Source: CAVRQM01 sp963822705
Lineage (GTDB): Bacteria > Pseudomonadota > Alphaproteobacteria > Acetobacterales > Acetobacteraceae
Length of the DNA stretch: 64,000 nt
Reading direction: 5' to 3'
Assembly: GCA_963822705.1 (NCBI GenBank)
Contig: CAWGIX010000004.1
Coordinates: forward strand, 248,001-312,000
The notes under the pieces are model-generated. The model was not told where the DNA came from. It saw only the letters and a list, made by a program, of their open reading frames with translations, and did not search any database. This document shows positions 16,910-26,464 of this stretch, one piece after another; within the stretch, counting starts at the first letter, position 1; each line of letters starts with the position of its first letter. The position numbers were made by a program, and so were the translations under genes.

Positions 16910-18154
16910 GTGTCCGGACCGTCCAAAGTCACCCTGCTGACCAAGGAATACCCGCCCTACGTCTATGGCGGCGCCGGGGTCCATGTGGAGTATCTGAGCC
17001 GGGCGCTGGCCAAGCGGATCAAGGTCGAGGTGAGGACGTTCGGCGATCAGCAGGTCAGCGACGGTAATCTGGTCGTGCGCGGCTATCCGCAATGGGACGA
17101 GGTTTCGAAAAACACCGATCCGCGCTTCGTCGGCGCCATCGACGCGCTGGCGCGCTCGCTGGCAATGTCGAAGGATCGGATGGATGCCGACGTGGTGCAT
17201 TGCCATACCTGGTACAGCGACATGGGCGGCCTGCTCGCCGGGCAGTTGTGGGGTATTCCCTATGTGCTCACCATCCACTCGCTGGAACCGCTGCGCCCGT
17301 GGAAGGTGGAGCAGCTCGGCAATGCCTATCACCTGAGCGCCTGGATCGAGCGAACCGCCATCGAGCAGGCGGACGCCATCATCGCCGTCTCGCGCGAGAC
17401 CCGCGCCGACGTGCTGCGCCTGTTCAAGATTTCCCCCGAGCGCGTGCATGTCATCCATAACGGCATCGACCCGGCAGAGTATCGGCCGGGCGGGAGCAGC
17501 GACACGCTCGCCCGCTACGGCATCGACCCGGCAAGGCCGTTCGTGCTGTTCGTCGGCCGCATCACCCGGCAAAAGGGGATCATCCATCTGGTCAACGCCA
17601 TTCCGCAGATCGATCCCGGCCTGCAGGTCGTGCTGTGCGCTGGTGCGCCGGACACGCCGGAAATCGGTCGCGAAATGGAGGCGGGCGTGGCCAAGGTGGC
17701 GTCGAACCGGCCCGGCGTGATCTGGGTGCGCGAAATGCTGTCGCGGCCGGACGTGATCCAGCTTTATGCGCACGCTGCGATTTTCTGTTGCCCTTCCGTC
17801 TATGAGCCGTTCGGCATCATCAACCTTGAAGCGATGGCGTGCGAAACGGCCGTGGTCGCCACTGCGGTGGGCGGCATCCCGGAAGTGGTGGTGCCGGAAC
17901 AGACTGGGCTTCTGGTCGATCCGGGGCTAAGACCCGGCACATTCGATCCGGAGGATCCGGCCGGCTTTGCCGCGCAACTCGCGGCGGCGATCAACCGTCT
18001 GGCCGGCGATGCCGCGCTGCGCGAAAAATTCGGCAAGAATGGCCGTCGGCGTGTTTTGGAGCATTTCAGCTGGGATGCGATCGCGCAAAGCACACTCCGG
18101 TTGTACGAGACGGTTCTCGAAGGCCGGCGGCAGCACCCGCCACCCCCGGCCTGA
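16910..18154 (+). CDS. GT4 glycogen synthase / glycosyltransferase (GlgA-like, actinobacterial type)
   Basis: 414 residues, GT-B fold. KEYPPYVYGGAGVHVEYLS at the N-terminus binds the nucleotide-sugar loop. GRITRQKGIIHLV opens the second domain, and YEPFGIINLEAMACETAVVA is the E(x7)E donor site. The pattern matches the glycogen synthases of about 400 residues related to GT4 rather than the longer GT5 enzymes. Start GTG 16910 follows AGGGAG by 8 bases. It lies 26 bases after nrsF, so it may share the sigma-controlled transcript. Alpha-glucan synthesis (glycogen or maltose-1-phosphate) is likely. Confidence 0.82.
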   Translation: MSGPSKVTLLTKEYPPYVYGGAGVHVEYLSRALAKRIKVEVRTFGDQQVSDGNLVVRGYPQWDEVSKNTDPRFVGAIDALARSLAMSKDRMDADVVHCHTWYSDMGGLLAGQLWGIPYVLTIHSLEPLRPWKVEQLGNAYHLSAWIERTAIEQADAIIAVSRETRADVLRLFKISPERVHVIHNGIDPAEYRPGGSSDTLARYGIDPARPFVLFVGRITRQKGIIHLVNAIPQIDPGLQVVLCAGAPDTPEIGREMEAGVAKVASNRPGVIWVREMLSRPDVIQLYAHAAIFCCPSVYEPFGIINLEAMACETAVVATAVGGIPEVVVPEQTGLLVDPGLRPGTFDPEDPAGFAAQLAAAINRLAGDAALREKFGKNGRRRVLEHFSWDAIAQSTLRLYETVLEGRRQHPPPPA

Positions 18155-18280
18155 GCGAAATTCGTGGGTTTTGTCACGCTTGACCTGCACGCCGCACCCG
18201 CGATACCGCTCGCTCCAGCACGGAACCTCCGCTCGCCGATCCCGAGCAACTCGGCAATGCCAGTATCATTCCTGGCAGTA

Positions 18281-19269
18281 TCATATGTCGAGCACGATCT
18301 TGCCTATCGTCGAGCCGCTCTCCTGGGCGGCATGGGCTTCGGCGATGCGGTCCAGACTCAGGCGCAGACCGATCGCCGGGCGATAGGCGCCGGCCTCCAG
18401 GCAAGCGTTGATCTCGCGCGCGGCGTCGACATGCGCCTGTTCCGGCATAGCGTAGACCAGCACGAGGCGGAACGTGACGCCCTGCACCATCGCCCGGCGG
18501 AACGGAATCCTCAATTCCGCATCGGCCGTGTCCGAAGCATAGGCGGCAACAAAACCGTTCGGCGCCAGGCAGGCCAGATCGGTCTCCAGGTTCGCGCACA
18601 CATCCACATCGACGATGCGGTGCACGCCTTCGCCGCCGGTCGCGTCGCGGACGCGGCGGACCACGTCCTCCTGCTTGCGGTCGATCACCACGTGGGCGCC
18701 GGCTTCGCTGACTACCCGCACCTGCTCGGGCCGGCTGACCGTGGCCAGCACGCGCGCCCCCGCCCAGCACGCCAGCAGCACGGCGGCCGTGCCGACCGCA
18801 CCGGCCCCGCCCTGCACCAGCACCGCACGGCCACGCAAATCCCCGTCGGCGAACAGGCAGCGATGCGCGGTCATGGCCGGGATGCCGAGGCAGGCGCCGA
18901 TCTCGAACCCGATGCCTTTCGGCAGCCGGACCGCCTTGCGTTCCGGCACCACGGTGTATTCGGCGGCGGTGCCGGACGGGCGTCCCAGCGCCGCCTCATA
19001 AACCCACACGCGCTCGCCCACTCTGGCGGGGTCCACGCCCGGTCCGGTCCGGTCGATCACCCCGGCCCCATCCTGGTGCGGCACCATTCTGCGGGAACGG
19101 CATTTTCTGGCCGCCATAGCCGGCGCGCGCCTTGGTGTCGGTCGGGTTGACCGCGCTGGCGTGGATGCGCACGCGCACCTCGCCGGGTGCCGGGTTCGGG
19201 GTCCGGCAACTCGCCCACGCGGAGCACATCGTGCGGGTCGCCCTGCTTCTCGTAATACGCCGCGCGCAT
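18281..19269 (-). pseudogene. NAD(P)H:quinone reductase / zinc-less MDR alcohol dehydrogenase (two frameshifts)
   Basis: Medium-chain reductase of the quinone oxidoreductase branch. The N-terminus MRAAYYEKQGDPHDVLRVGE is in one frame, GEVRVRIHASAVNPTDTKAR in a second, and the main part from MVPHQDGAGVID to the stop in a third (joins near 19200 and 19085). The nucleotide-binding motif VQGGAGAVGTAAVLLA is intact, as is the AHAAQESGSTIGKIVLDI tail. Two single-base changes in one gene suggest decay or sequence error. Confidence 0.75.
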
Positions 19270-19330
19270 TTTGCCTCCCCGGTGCCGATGCCCGATGCTA
19301 GCACCCTCGCGCCATCATGGGAGAGCAGCG

Positions 19331-20303
19331 ATGGACTACGTCAACCTCGGCTCGACGGGACTAAAGGTATCGCGCATCTGCCTGGGCTGCATGACCTACG
19401 GCGCGAAATCGTGGCGCGAGTGGGTGCTGGAGGAGGAAGAGAGCCGCCCGTTCTTCCGCCGCGCGCTGGAGCTGGGCATCACCTTCTTCGATACCGCGGA
19501 CGTCTATTCGCAAGGTGTGAGCGAGGAGATCACCGGACGCGCGCTGAAGGAGTTTGGGCCGGGACGGGATCGCATCGTCATTGCCACAAAACTCAATGGC
19601 CCGATGGGCGACGACCCGAACCAGCGCGGCCTGTCGCGCAAGCACGTCTTGCACGCCATCGAGGATTCGCTGCGCCGGCTCGGCACCGACTACGTGGACC
19701 TGTACCAGATCCACCGTTTCGATCCGACCACGCCGATCGAGGAGACGCATGGAGGCGTTGGACATCGTCGTGCGCCACGGCAAGGCGCGCTACATCGGCG
19801 CCAGCAGCATGTTCGCCTGGCAGTTCCAGAGCATGCTGCACACCAGCGACAGGCGCGGCCTGGCGCGGTTCGTGACGATGCAGAACCACTACAATCTGGC
19901 GTATCGCGAGGAGGAGCGCGAGATGATCCCGCTATGCCGCGCCGAAGGTGTCGGCCTGATCCCGTGGAGCCCGCTGGCGCGCGGCCTGCTGACCGGCAGC
20001 AAGCAGTCGCAAAGCGTGCGCAGCCGCACCGACGAGTTCGCCAAGTCGCTGTATACGCGCGAGGCCGACGAGGCGGTGGCCGAGCGGGTCGCCGAGGTGG
20101 CCAAGTCGCGCGGCGTGTCGCGGGCGCAGGTGGCGCTGGCCTGGTTGCTGGCCAAGCCGGAAGTGAGCGCCCCGATCGTGGGGGCCAGCAAGATGCACCA
20201 TCTGGACGACGCAGTGGCGGCGGTGGAGCTGAAACTGTCGCCGGAGGAGGTGGCGCGGCTGGAAGAGCCGTATGTGCCGCATCCGGTCCTGGGCCATACC
20301 TAG
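19331..20303 (+). pseudogene. aldo/keto reductase (one frameshift)
   Basis: NADPH-dependent aldo/keto reductase of the YajO/Tas-like group, about 323 residues once joined. The catalytic tetrad region is present: FFDTADVYSQG (Asp, Tyr), ATKLNG (Lys) and YQIHRFDP (His). An extra C near 19752 shifts the frame before MEALDIVVRHGKARYIGAS; the second half carries the cofactor-binding PIVGASKMHHLDDAV. ATG 19331 follows GGGAGAG. It diverges from the quinone reductase, 61 bases away. Confidence 0.8.
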
Positions 20304-20427
20304 TGGCCAAAGTCAGACGGAAGGTACCCTGCCGTAGGTCCGCTATGGGCGGGTTTCTGCCGGTCCGCTCGCGGGCGCAGGACATTCGGCGCAAGCACAA
20401 AGTCTGACCGACTCGGGCGATGATTAT

Positions 20428-21141
20428 ATGAGCGAGCCGCTGCGGCAATTTGGACCCGAGATCTGGATAGCTGACGGTCCAGTCGTTTCGTTTCATGGCT
20501 TCCCTTATCCCACGCGGATGGCGGTGATCCGGCTCTCTGACGGCGGCCTGTTTGTTTGGTCGCCCGTTGCGCTTTCGGGCTCGCTGCGTGCTTCGATCGA
20601 CGTGCTCGGTGCGGTCGGCTACCTTGTATCCCCCAACGCACTGCACCACCTTTTCCTCGCGGAATGGAGGTCCGCCTACCCGGAGGCCCGCCTCTACGCT
20701 TCGTTACGGCTGCGGGGCAAGCGCCAGGATCTTGCGTTCGACGCCACGCTTGCCGACGCTCCTGAGCCGGAGTGGGCGGCTGACATCGACCAGGTTGTGC
20801 TTCACGGGAGCTTCTACCTGACCGAGGTCGTGTTCTTTCACCGTCACAGCCACACCGCCCTGTTCGCCGATCTGATCCAGAATTTTCCGCGCGACTGGTT
20901 CAAGGGGTGGCGTGGCGTGATTGCTCGGCTCGGCGGGATTGTCGCGCCCAATCCTGGCGCGCCGCGTGATTGGCGCGCGAGTTTCCTCGCCCGTGGCGCG
21001 GCACGAGCGGCACTCGACCGGGTTCTCGCCTGGCCGATCGAGCGCGTGCTGATTGCGCATGGAGATCTGCCGACTGAAGATGGCGCGGCGTTTGTGCGCC
21101 GCGCCTTTGCGTGGCTGCTCGGGCATCATCGGACGGCCTAA
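20428..21141 (+). CDS. DUF4336 protein (metallo-beta-lactamase-like fold)
   Basis: 237 residues. The pattern GFPYPTRMAVIRLSDG, LVSPNALHHLFLAEW and VLIAHGD matches DUF4336, a relative of the metallo-hydrolase fold that keeps only some of its His/Asp ligands. It stands alone, 124 bases after the aldo/keto reductase. Molecular function is unknown. Confidence 0.75.
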   Translation: MSEPLRQFGPEIWIADGPVVSFHGFPYPTRMAVIRLSDGGLFVWSPVALSGSLRASIDVLGAVGYLVSPNALHHLFLAEWRSAYPEARLYASLRLRGKRQDLAFDATLADAPEPEWAADIDQVVLHGSFYLTEVVFFHRHSHTALFADLIQNFPRDWFKGWRGVIARLGGIVAPNPGAPRDWRASFLARGAARAALDRVLAWPIERVLIAHGDLPTEDGAAFVRRAFAWLLGHHRTA

Positions 21142-21223
21142 TCGCCCGTACGCATGGGTTGCTGAGCTCCGGCCCTTCGACGAGGGTGCCAAGCGTCAGG
21201 TTTTAACCACTAGGAGAAGCAGG

Positions 21224-22147
21224 TTAGCGCAGTGCCGCCAACCGCCTTTCCTGCCGCGCTATCAGCAGCGCCACATCCTCCATGTCGCGCCCCGACGATG
21301 GCGTGAACGGAGGACGCAGGGTCGGGTGCGCGATGGCGCCGCGCTGCGCCAAGATGTGCTTGCGAATCGACAGGCCGATGCCAGGCTGCTGCTCGTAGCG
21401 CGCCAGCGGCAGGTAGGCGTCGAACAATTCGGCGGCATGCTCCATGTCGCCCGCCGCATGCGCCCCGACCACGTCGCGCATCATTTCGGGATACGCAAAG
21501 CCGGTCATGGCGCCGTCTGCGCCTCGGCGAAGTTCCTCGGGCAGGAACAGGCCGCCATTGCCGGTCAGAATGGAAACACGGCGCAATTCCGCCGCGTCTC
21601 GCAATGCCGAAATTTTCGCCAGGCCCGGCCAGTCTTCCGCCTTCAGCATGACCATGCTCGGCGTCTCCTTGATGATCCGGCAGATCACCCGCACCGAAAT
21701 CTGGACGCCGGATGCCAGCGGATAGTCCTGCAGCACCAGCGGCGTGTCGCCGAGCGCATGGCATACGTGCTGCACGTATCCGGCCAGGGCATCGTCGGTC
21801 CGTAGATTGGCCGGGGGCGCCACCATGACGCCGGCGGCACCCGCATCCATGACGGCCTCGGTCAACTCGCGCATGGCGGAAAAGCCGGGGCTGGAGACGC
21901 CGACCACCACGGGCACCCGGCCGGCCACGCGCGCCAGCACCCGGCGCACGAACGCGGCACTCTCACCGGCCGACAATTTTGGCGCCTCGCCCAAAATGCC
22001 GAGCACGGTCAGGCCGGTGGCGCCGCGGTCGAGATAGAATTCGACCATCGTATCGACGCTGGCAAAGTCGAGCGCGCCGTCGGGCAGGAACGGGGTGACC
22101 GCGATCACGAACACGCCGCGCGCGGTTTCGTCCAGTCGTTGCGTCAT
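21224..22147 (-). CDS. DapA-family (dihydrodipicolinate synthase-like) aldolase or lyase
   Basis: 307 residues, class I aldolase barrel. The Schiff-base Lys sits in MVMLKAEDWPG and the Tyr in VLQDYPLAS. GILGEAPKLS replaces the usual GTTGE(S/A)xxL, so it is a non-DapA subgroup acting on another 2-oxo acid. It overlaps the racemase-like gene by ATGA and ends the five-gene leftward operon. It probably cleaves or makes a keto acid connected with the two aminotransferases. Confidence 0.83.
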   Translation of the reverse strand: MTQRLDETARGVFVIAVTPFLPDGALDFASVDTMVEFYLDRGATGLTVLGILGEAPKLSAGESAAFVRRVLARVAGRVPVVVGVSSPGFSAMRELTEAVMDAGAAGVMVAPPANLRTDDALAGYVQHVCHALGDTPLVLQDYPLASGVQISVRVICRIIKETPSMVMLKAEDWPGLAKISALRDAAELRRVSILTGNGGLFLPEELRRGADGAMTGFAYPEMMRDVVGAHAAGDMEHAAELFDAYLPLARYEQQPGIGLSIRKHILAQRGAIAHPTLRPPFTPSSGRDMEDVALLIARQERRLAALR

Positions 22148-22887
22148 GACTTTCCCATCAGCAGTGCCGCCAGCACCGGGTCAAGCCCCATGGAACCGCG
22201 CCCCGAGGGCGCGGCAAAACTGCCGGCGCGCGGTTTTGGCAAGCGCAGCCGCACGATCGCCTCGGCGAGCGCGACCGCGGCGGAAACTCCCTCGACAACA
22301 GGAACGTCTACACGGGGGGCGATCGCATCGCGCATATTGGCCATGACCGCGCCGATCAGAACCACGGCATCGGCGCCGTCGCGCACCAGCGTTTTGGCCT
22401 CGGCGGCGACCAGGGCCGCGACCGCCTCCGGCTCGGCCAGCATTTTTTGCGGCGTGGCTTCGGCAAAATGCTGGCCGGCACAGCGGGAAGCAAACCCGTA
22501 GCCGTCGATCATCTCGCGCAGCGTCGCGGCACTGCGCGCGGAAAGGGTGACGGTGCCGAATTTTCCTCCGGCCAGGCAAGCAACATGCAGCGCGCTCTCG
22601 GTGAGCCCGAGCACGGGGACGGCCAGCAGTTCGCGCGCGGCACGCAAGCCGCTGTCGGTGGAGGCGGCGATGACGGCCGCGTCGCAGCCCGGCCATTCCC
22701 GCGCTAGGAGGTCGAGCGAGGCATGTTCGGCAATCGCCAGTTCGGCGCGTGTGCCGATCACCGCGGCTCCGAACCGGGCCGTGCGTGCGACGATCTCCGT
22801 GCCGGGCGAGGCGGCGCGCGCGGCGGCGGCGGCAACCAGATCGGTGACGGCTTGCGTGGTGTTGGGATTGGCGAGCAGCAGGCGCAT
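22144..22887 (-). CDS. Asp/Glu/hydantoin racemase-family protein lacking catalytic cysteines
   Basis: 247 residues with the family's start (MRLLLANPNTTQAVT) and fold. Members use two cysteines. Here the first position reads AAVIAASTDSG instead of the usual ACFGDPG-like motif, and the second reads VVLIGAVMANM instead of a GCAGM-like motif. Both catalytic Cys are thus missing. It may be a non-racemizing lyase or isomerase, as in the maleate isomerase/decarboxylase relatives, or a binding protein. It is 12 bases after the GNAT gene and coupled to the DapA-like gene. Confidence 0.75.
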   Translation of the reverse strand: MRLLLANPNTTQAVTDLVAAAAARAASPGTEIVARTARFGAAVIGTRAELAIAEHASLDLLAREWPGCDAAVIAASTDSGLRAARELLAVPVLGLTESALHVACLAGGKFGTVTLSARSAATLREMIDGYGFASRCAGQHFAEATPQKMLAEPEAVAALVAAEAKTLVRDGADAVVLIGAVMANMRDAIAPRVDVPVVEGVSAAVALAEAIVRLRLPKPRAGSFAAPSGRGSMGLDPVLAALLMGKS

Positions 22888-22899
22888 TATCTCCGCCGA

Positions 22900-23925
22900 T
22901 CAGGACGGCGCCGCAAGGGACTTGTAGAACAAGACGGTGTCGCAAAAAGTCCGGTCTGGATTGAGCGCGTATCCGGGGATGCGTCCCGCCTCGGTGTAGC
23001 CCAGCCCGCGGTACAACGTTTCAGCCGCGTCGCCGGCGCGCGTATCCAGGGTGAGCAGCGTGCGGCCGGCCTTGCGCGCCTCGCGTTCGGCGACCTGCAT
23101 GAGCGCGCTGCCGATGCCACGCCGCCGCGCCTTTGGATGCACCAGCAGTTTCTGCACGTCGGCGCGGTGCGGCTGGTTCTGCGGCGTATTGCAGTCCACC
23201 GTTACCACGCCCGAGATCGCGCCGTCCAGCCAGGCCACGACGAGAATCCGCAGGCCGGTGGCGACTTCGGTGGCGACACGTCGCCAAAACGAGCGGGCGG
23301 CGTCGGGAGCCACCGGGGGCAGGAACCACACGGACGCGCCATCGGCCACACAGTCCACCAGCACTTCGCCGAGCATCCGCTCAGCCGAGCCGGCCGCCGC
23401 CACGTCCAGCACGCGCGTGACCACGCCGCGCAGCGGCTTGGAGTAGCCGAACTCGATGCTGTTGCTCTTGTCGCCCAGCGCGCGAATCGGGCCGGTGCGC
23501 AGGTAATGGCGCTTCTCGTAGAATGCATGCGCGCGGGTGAAACGGGTGTCGCTCCAGAGTTGCAGTTCCTCGGCTCCCTCGAAGCAGGCAAACGCCTCGG
23601 CCTTGGTCAGCAATCCGCGGGCAAGGTTCCGGCCGCGGTAGCTTGCGTCCAGATACATCTTGCCAACTTCCCAAACACCGTCGTCCCTGGGCCAGCAAGC
23701 CACCAGGCCCACCACTTCCTTCGTGCGTGCCGCATTGTCCACGAACACCATGCTCCAGGCGCCGCCGCCTTTCGCCGCCATGGCGCTGGCCAAAGCCCGC
23801 AACTCCGGCGCCTCCCCGTCGATGTCGCTGACACAGCCGGGGTACTCCGCCCAGCACTTCTCGACCACGGAAACGAACGCGTCCCCATCGTCGTCGACCG
23901 CGTCGCGGAGCATGAAGCCGTTCAT
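22900..23925 (-). CDS. tandem GNAT-domain N-acetyltransferase
   Basis: 341 residues with two GNAT units. The first (residues 1-165) has EVGKMYLDASYRGRNLARGLL, a beta4/acetyl-CoA loop. The second has VQKLLVHPKARRRGIGSALM, the classic Q/RxxGxG/A motif. Start ATG 23925 overlaps the aminotransferase stop (ATGA), which overrides longer upstream options. The substrate is unknown; the context suggests an amino acid or amine. Confidence 0.82.
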   Translation of the reverse strand: MNGFMLRDAVDDDGDAFVSVVEKCWAEYPGCVSDIDGEAPELRALASAMAAKGGGAWSMVFVDNAARTKEVVGLVACWPRDDGVWEVGKMYLDASYRGRNLARGLLTKAEAFACFEGAEELQLWSDTRFTRAHAFYEKRHYLRTGPIRALGDKSNSIEFGYSKPLRGVVTRVLDVAAAGSAERMLGEVLVDCVADGASVWFLPPVAPDAARSFWRRVATEVATGLRILVVAWLDGAISGVVTVDCNTPQNQPHRADVQKLLVHPKARRRGIGSALMQVAEREARKAGRTLLTLDTRAGDAAETLYRGLGYTEAGRIPGYALNPDRTFCDTVLFYKSLAAPS

Positions 23926-25124
23926 CGCAACGTGGCGACAAACTCGGCGATGCGGGCGCAAGCCCGCGCCAGCGTCGTTTCGTCGGTGGCGTAGCTGATG
24001 CGCAAATAGGGGCTCATGCCGAACGCGGCCCCATGCACCACGGCGACATGCGCTTCCTCGAGCAGCGCGGTGGCGAAGTCCTCGTCGGTGGCGATTTTTC
24101 TGCCGCCGCCGCTGGTGCTGCCGATGCAGCCGGCGATCGAAGGAAACACGTAGAACGCGCCCTCCGGCCGATGGCACGCAAAACCGGGAATGGCGTCCAG
24201 CGCATCGACCACCAGATCGCGTCGCTGCCGATACTGTGCGATCTGCACCGCCACGCCGTCTTGTGGTCCGTCCAGTGCGGCGAGCGCGGCCGCTTGGCCG
24301 ACGGTAGAGACGCCGGCCGTGGCTTGGCCCTGCATGTTGGACATGGCGCGGGTCAGTTTTTCCGGACCGGCGCCGAAACCGATGCGCCAGCCGGTCATGG
24401 CGTAGGTTTTGGACACGCCGCTCACGGTCAGAATGCGGTCGGCAAGACGCGGCTCGACTTGCGCCAATGTTTTATGGCCGGCGCCGTCGTAGACGAGGCG
24501 CGCATACATGTCGTCGGCCAATACCCATACATGCGGATGGCGCAGCAGCATCGCACCGATCTCGCCCAAGGCGTCGGCGTCGAGCGTGGCGCCGCTGGGG
24601 TTGCTGGGAAAGTTCAGCACCAGCCAACGGGTAGCGGGCGTGATCGCCGCCTCGATATCTTCTGCGCGCGGGCGAAACCCGTTGTTCTGGGGGCAGTTCA
24701 CGAACACCGGCGACCCGTCGCACACCTTGGCCATCAGCGCGTAGGCGGACCAGTAGGGTGCCGGGATAAGAATTTCGCAGCCGGCTTCGAGGGTCGCCAA
24801 AAACGCGTCGAAAATCACCTGCTTGCCGCCATTGCCGACGACGATCTGTTCGGGCCGAAAATGCAAGCCGTGGTCGCGCGCGAACATGCGGGCCACCGCA
24901 TCCTTGAGTGCCCGCGTACCGTCCTGCGGCGGATATTTTGTGTCGCCGCGCAAGGCTGCTGCGTGCGCCGCCTCGATCGCATGCGGCGGCGTGGCAAAAT
25001 CCGGTTCGCCAATGGTCAGAAACAGCACGTCGTGCCCGGCATCGCGCAGCGCGCGGGCGCGCACGGTTTGCGCGACCGCGGCGGCGACATGGGCGCGGCC
25101 GAGCCGGGCCGCGAACGGCGGCAT
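23922..25124 (-). CDS. class I/II PLP aminotransferase
   Basis: 400 residues, fold-type I. LTIGEPDFATPPH at the N-terminus, SGVSKTYAMTGWRIGFGAG with the PLP Lys, NFPSNPSG with the PLP-binding Asn, and a C-terminal Arg in LRISYATDE for the substrate carboxylate. It is a paralogue of the next gene, with the same length and only 5 bases between them. Specificity cannot be read from sequence; several of its loop residues differ from the neighbour, suggesting another amino donor. Confidence 0.85.
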   Translation of the reverse strand: MPPFAARLGRAHVAAAVAQTVRARALRDAGHDVLFLTIGEPDFATPPHAIEAAHAAALRGDTKYPPQDGTRALKDAVARMFARDHGLHFRPEQIVVGNGGKQVIFDAFLATLEAGCEILIPAPYWSAYALMAKVCDGSPVFVNCPQNNGFRPRAEDIEAAITPATRWLVLNFPSNPSGATLDADALGEIGAMLLRHPHVWVLADDMYARLVYDGAGHKTLAQVEPRLADRILTVSGVSKTYAMTGWRIGFGAGPEKLTRAMSNMQGQATAGVSTVGQAAALAALDGPQDGVAVQIAQYRQRRDLVVDALDAIPGFACHRPEGAFYVFPSIAGCIGSTSGGGRKIATDEDFATALLEEAHVAVVHGAAFGMSPYLRISYATDETTLARACARIAEFVATLR

Positions 25125-25129
25125 CGCGG

Positions 25130-26332
25130 TCAGCGCAGCCCGCGGCAGAATGCCTGGATGCGACCGCACGCCTCGCGCAGGGTGTCGGTGTCGGTGGCGT
25201 AGCTGATGCGGAAATGACCGGGATACATGAAGGCCGAGCCATGCACCGCGGCGACGCCGTGCTCGTCCAGCAGCGCCACGACGAACGCCTCGTCGTCGTC
25301 GATTTTTGCCCCGCTGGCCGAGGTTTTGCCGATGCAGCCATGCACGCTGGGAAACACGTAGAACGCGCCTTCCGGCTTGTGGCAGTGAATCCCCGGCGCC
25401 GCGTTCAGCATGTCCACCACCAAGTCGCGCCGCTCGCGATATGCCGCCACCATGGTGCCGATGAAATCCTGCGGGCCGGTGAGTGCCTCCAGGGCGGCCG
25501 CCTGGGAAATGCTGCTGGCATTGCTGGTGGATTGGCTTTGCAGCTTGTCCATCGCCTTGATCAGGTGTTTGGGGCCGCCGGCAAAACCGATGCGCCAGCC
25601 GGTCATCGCATAGGCCTTGCTGCACCCGTTCATGGTCAGCGTGCGCTCGCGCAGGCGCGGCTCCACCTGCACGATGGTGGCGGGCCGGAACCCGTCATAG
25701 GCAAGTTTCTCGTAGATGTCGTCCGTAAACACCCAGACATCTTTGTGGCGCAGCAGCACGTCGCAGATCGGCCGCAACTCCTCCGCCGAATACGCGGCCC
25801 CGGTCGGGTTGCATGGATTGTTCAGCACGAACCATTTTGTGCGCGGCGTGATCGCCGTTTCCAAGTCTTCGGCGCGCAGCTTGAAGCCGGAATTCTGGCC
25901 GCACGGCACCAGCACGGGCTTGCCGTCGGCAAGGGCGACGATATCCGGGTAGCTGACCCACGCCGGAGTGGGAATGATCGCCTCGTCGCCGGGGTTCAGC
26001 GTGGCCAGCATGGCGTTGAAAATCACCTGCTTGCCACCGGTCGAGACGATGATCTCGTCCGGTGCGTACTCGATGCCGCTATCGCGCAAAAATTTGGCCG
26101 CCACGGCTTTGCGCAGCGGCAGCGTTCCCGCGACGTCGGTGTATTTGGTCTCGCCGGCCTCGATGGCCCGGATCGCCGCGTCTTTCACGTTGCGCGGCGT
26201 GTCGAAATCCGGCTCGCCCGCAGACAGGCTCAGGACGTCGCGCCCCGCCGCCTTCAGCGCCCGCGCCTTGGTGGAGATGGCGATGGTCTGGCTCGGGCTG
26301 ATCCGGTCGAGGCGTTCGGCGATAAGCTGCAT
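25130..26332 (-). CDS. aspC: aspartate/prephenate-type aminotransferase (class I)
   Basis: 400 residues. SLSAGEPDFDTPRNVKDAA, NNPCNPTGAAYS, MNGCSKAYAMTGWRIG (PLP Lys) and FRISYATD (carboxylate Arg) fit the I-gamma aspartate aminotransferases. ATG 26332 begins MQLIAERLDRISPSQT, the usual family start. It is the first gene of the operon and may serve aspartate/phenylalanine metabolism as a housekeeping enzyme, with the second copy specialised. Confidence 0.85.
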   Translation of the reverse strand: MQLIAERLDRISPSQTIAISTKARALKAAGRDVLSLSAGEPDFDTPRNVKDAAIRAIEAGETKYTDVAGTLPLRKAVAAKFLRDSGIEYAPDEIIVSTGGKQVIFNAMLATLNPGDEAIIPTPAWVSYPDIVALADGKPVLVPCGQNSGFKLRAEDLETAITPRTKWFVLNNPCNPTGAAYSAEELRPICDVLLRHKDVWVFTDDIYEKLAYDGFRPATIVQVEPRLRERTLTMNGCSKAYAMTGWRIGFAGGPKHLIKAMDKLQSQSTSNASSISQAAALEALTGPQDFIGTMVAAYRERRDLVVDMLNAAPGIHCHKPEGAFYVFPSVHGCIGKTSASGAKIDDDEAFVVALLDEHGVAAVHGSAFMYPGHFRISYATDTDTLREACGRIQAFCRGLR

Positions 26333-26464
26333 AGGGCATCCGCGTTGTGGGGTTCTCCACCAGCCTAGGCCCGGGCCGAGTGGCGGGCAACGCCTCGAAG
26401 GACGGCAGGTCTGGGTACGGCAGGCGCCGGCTGCTAGGATGAGAACTGTGCCCGAGCACCGTGG

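Noticed and set aside
24033..26368. Long plus-strand frames across the aminotransferases
   Set aside because: Antisense shadows; the minus-strand proteins carry all PLP motifs.
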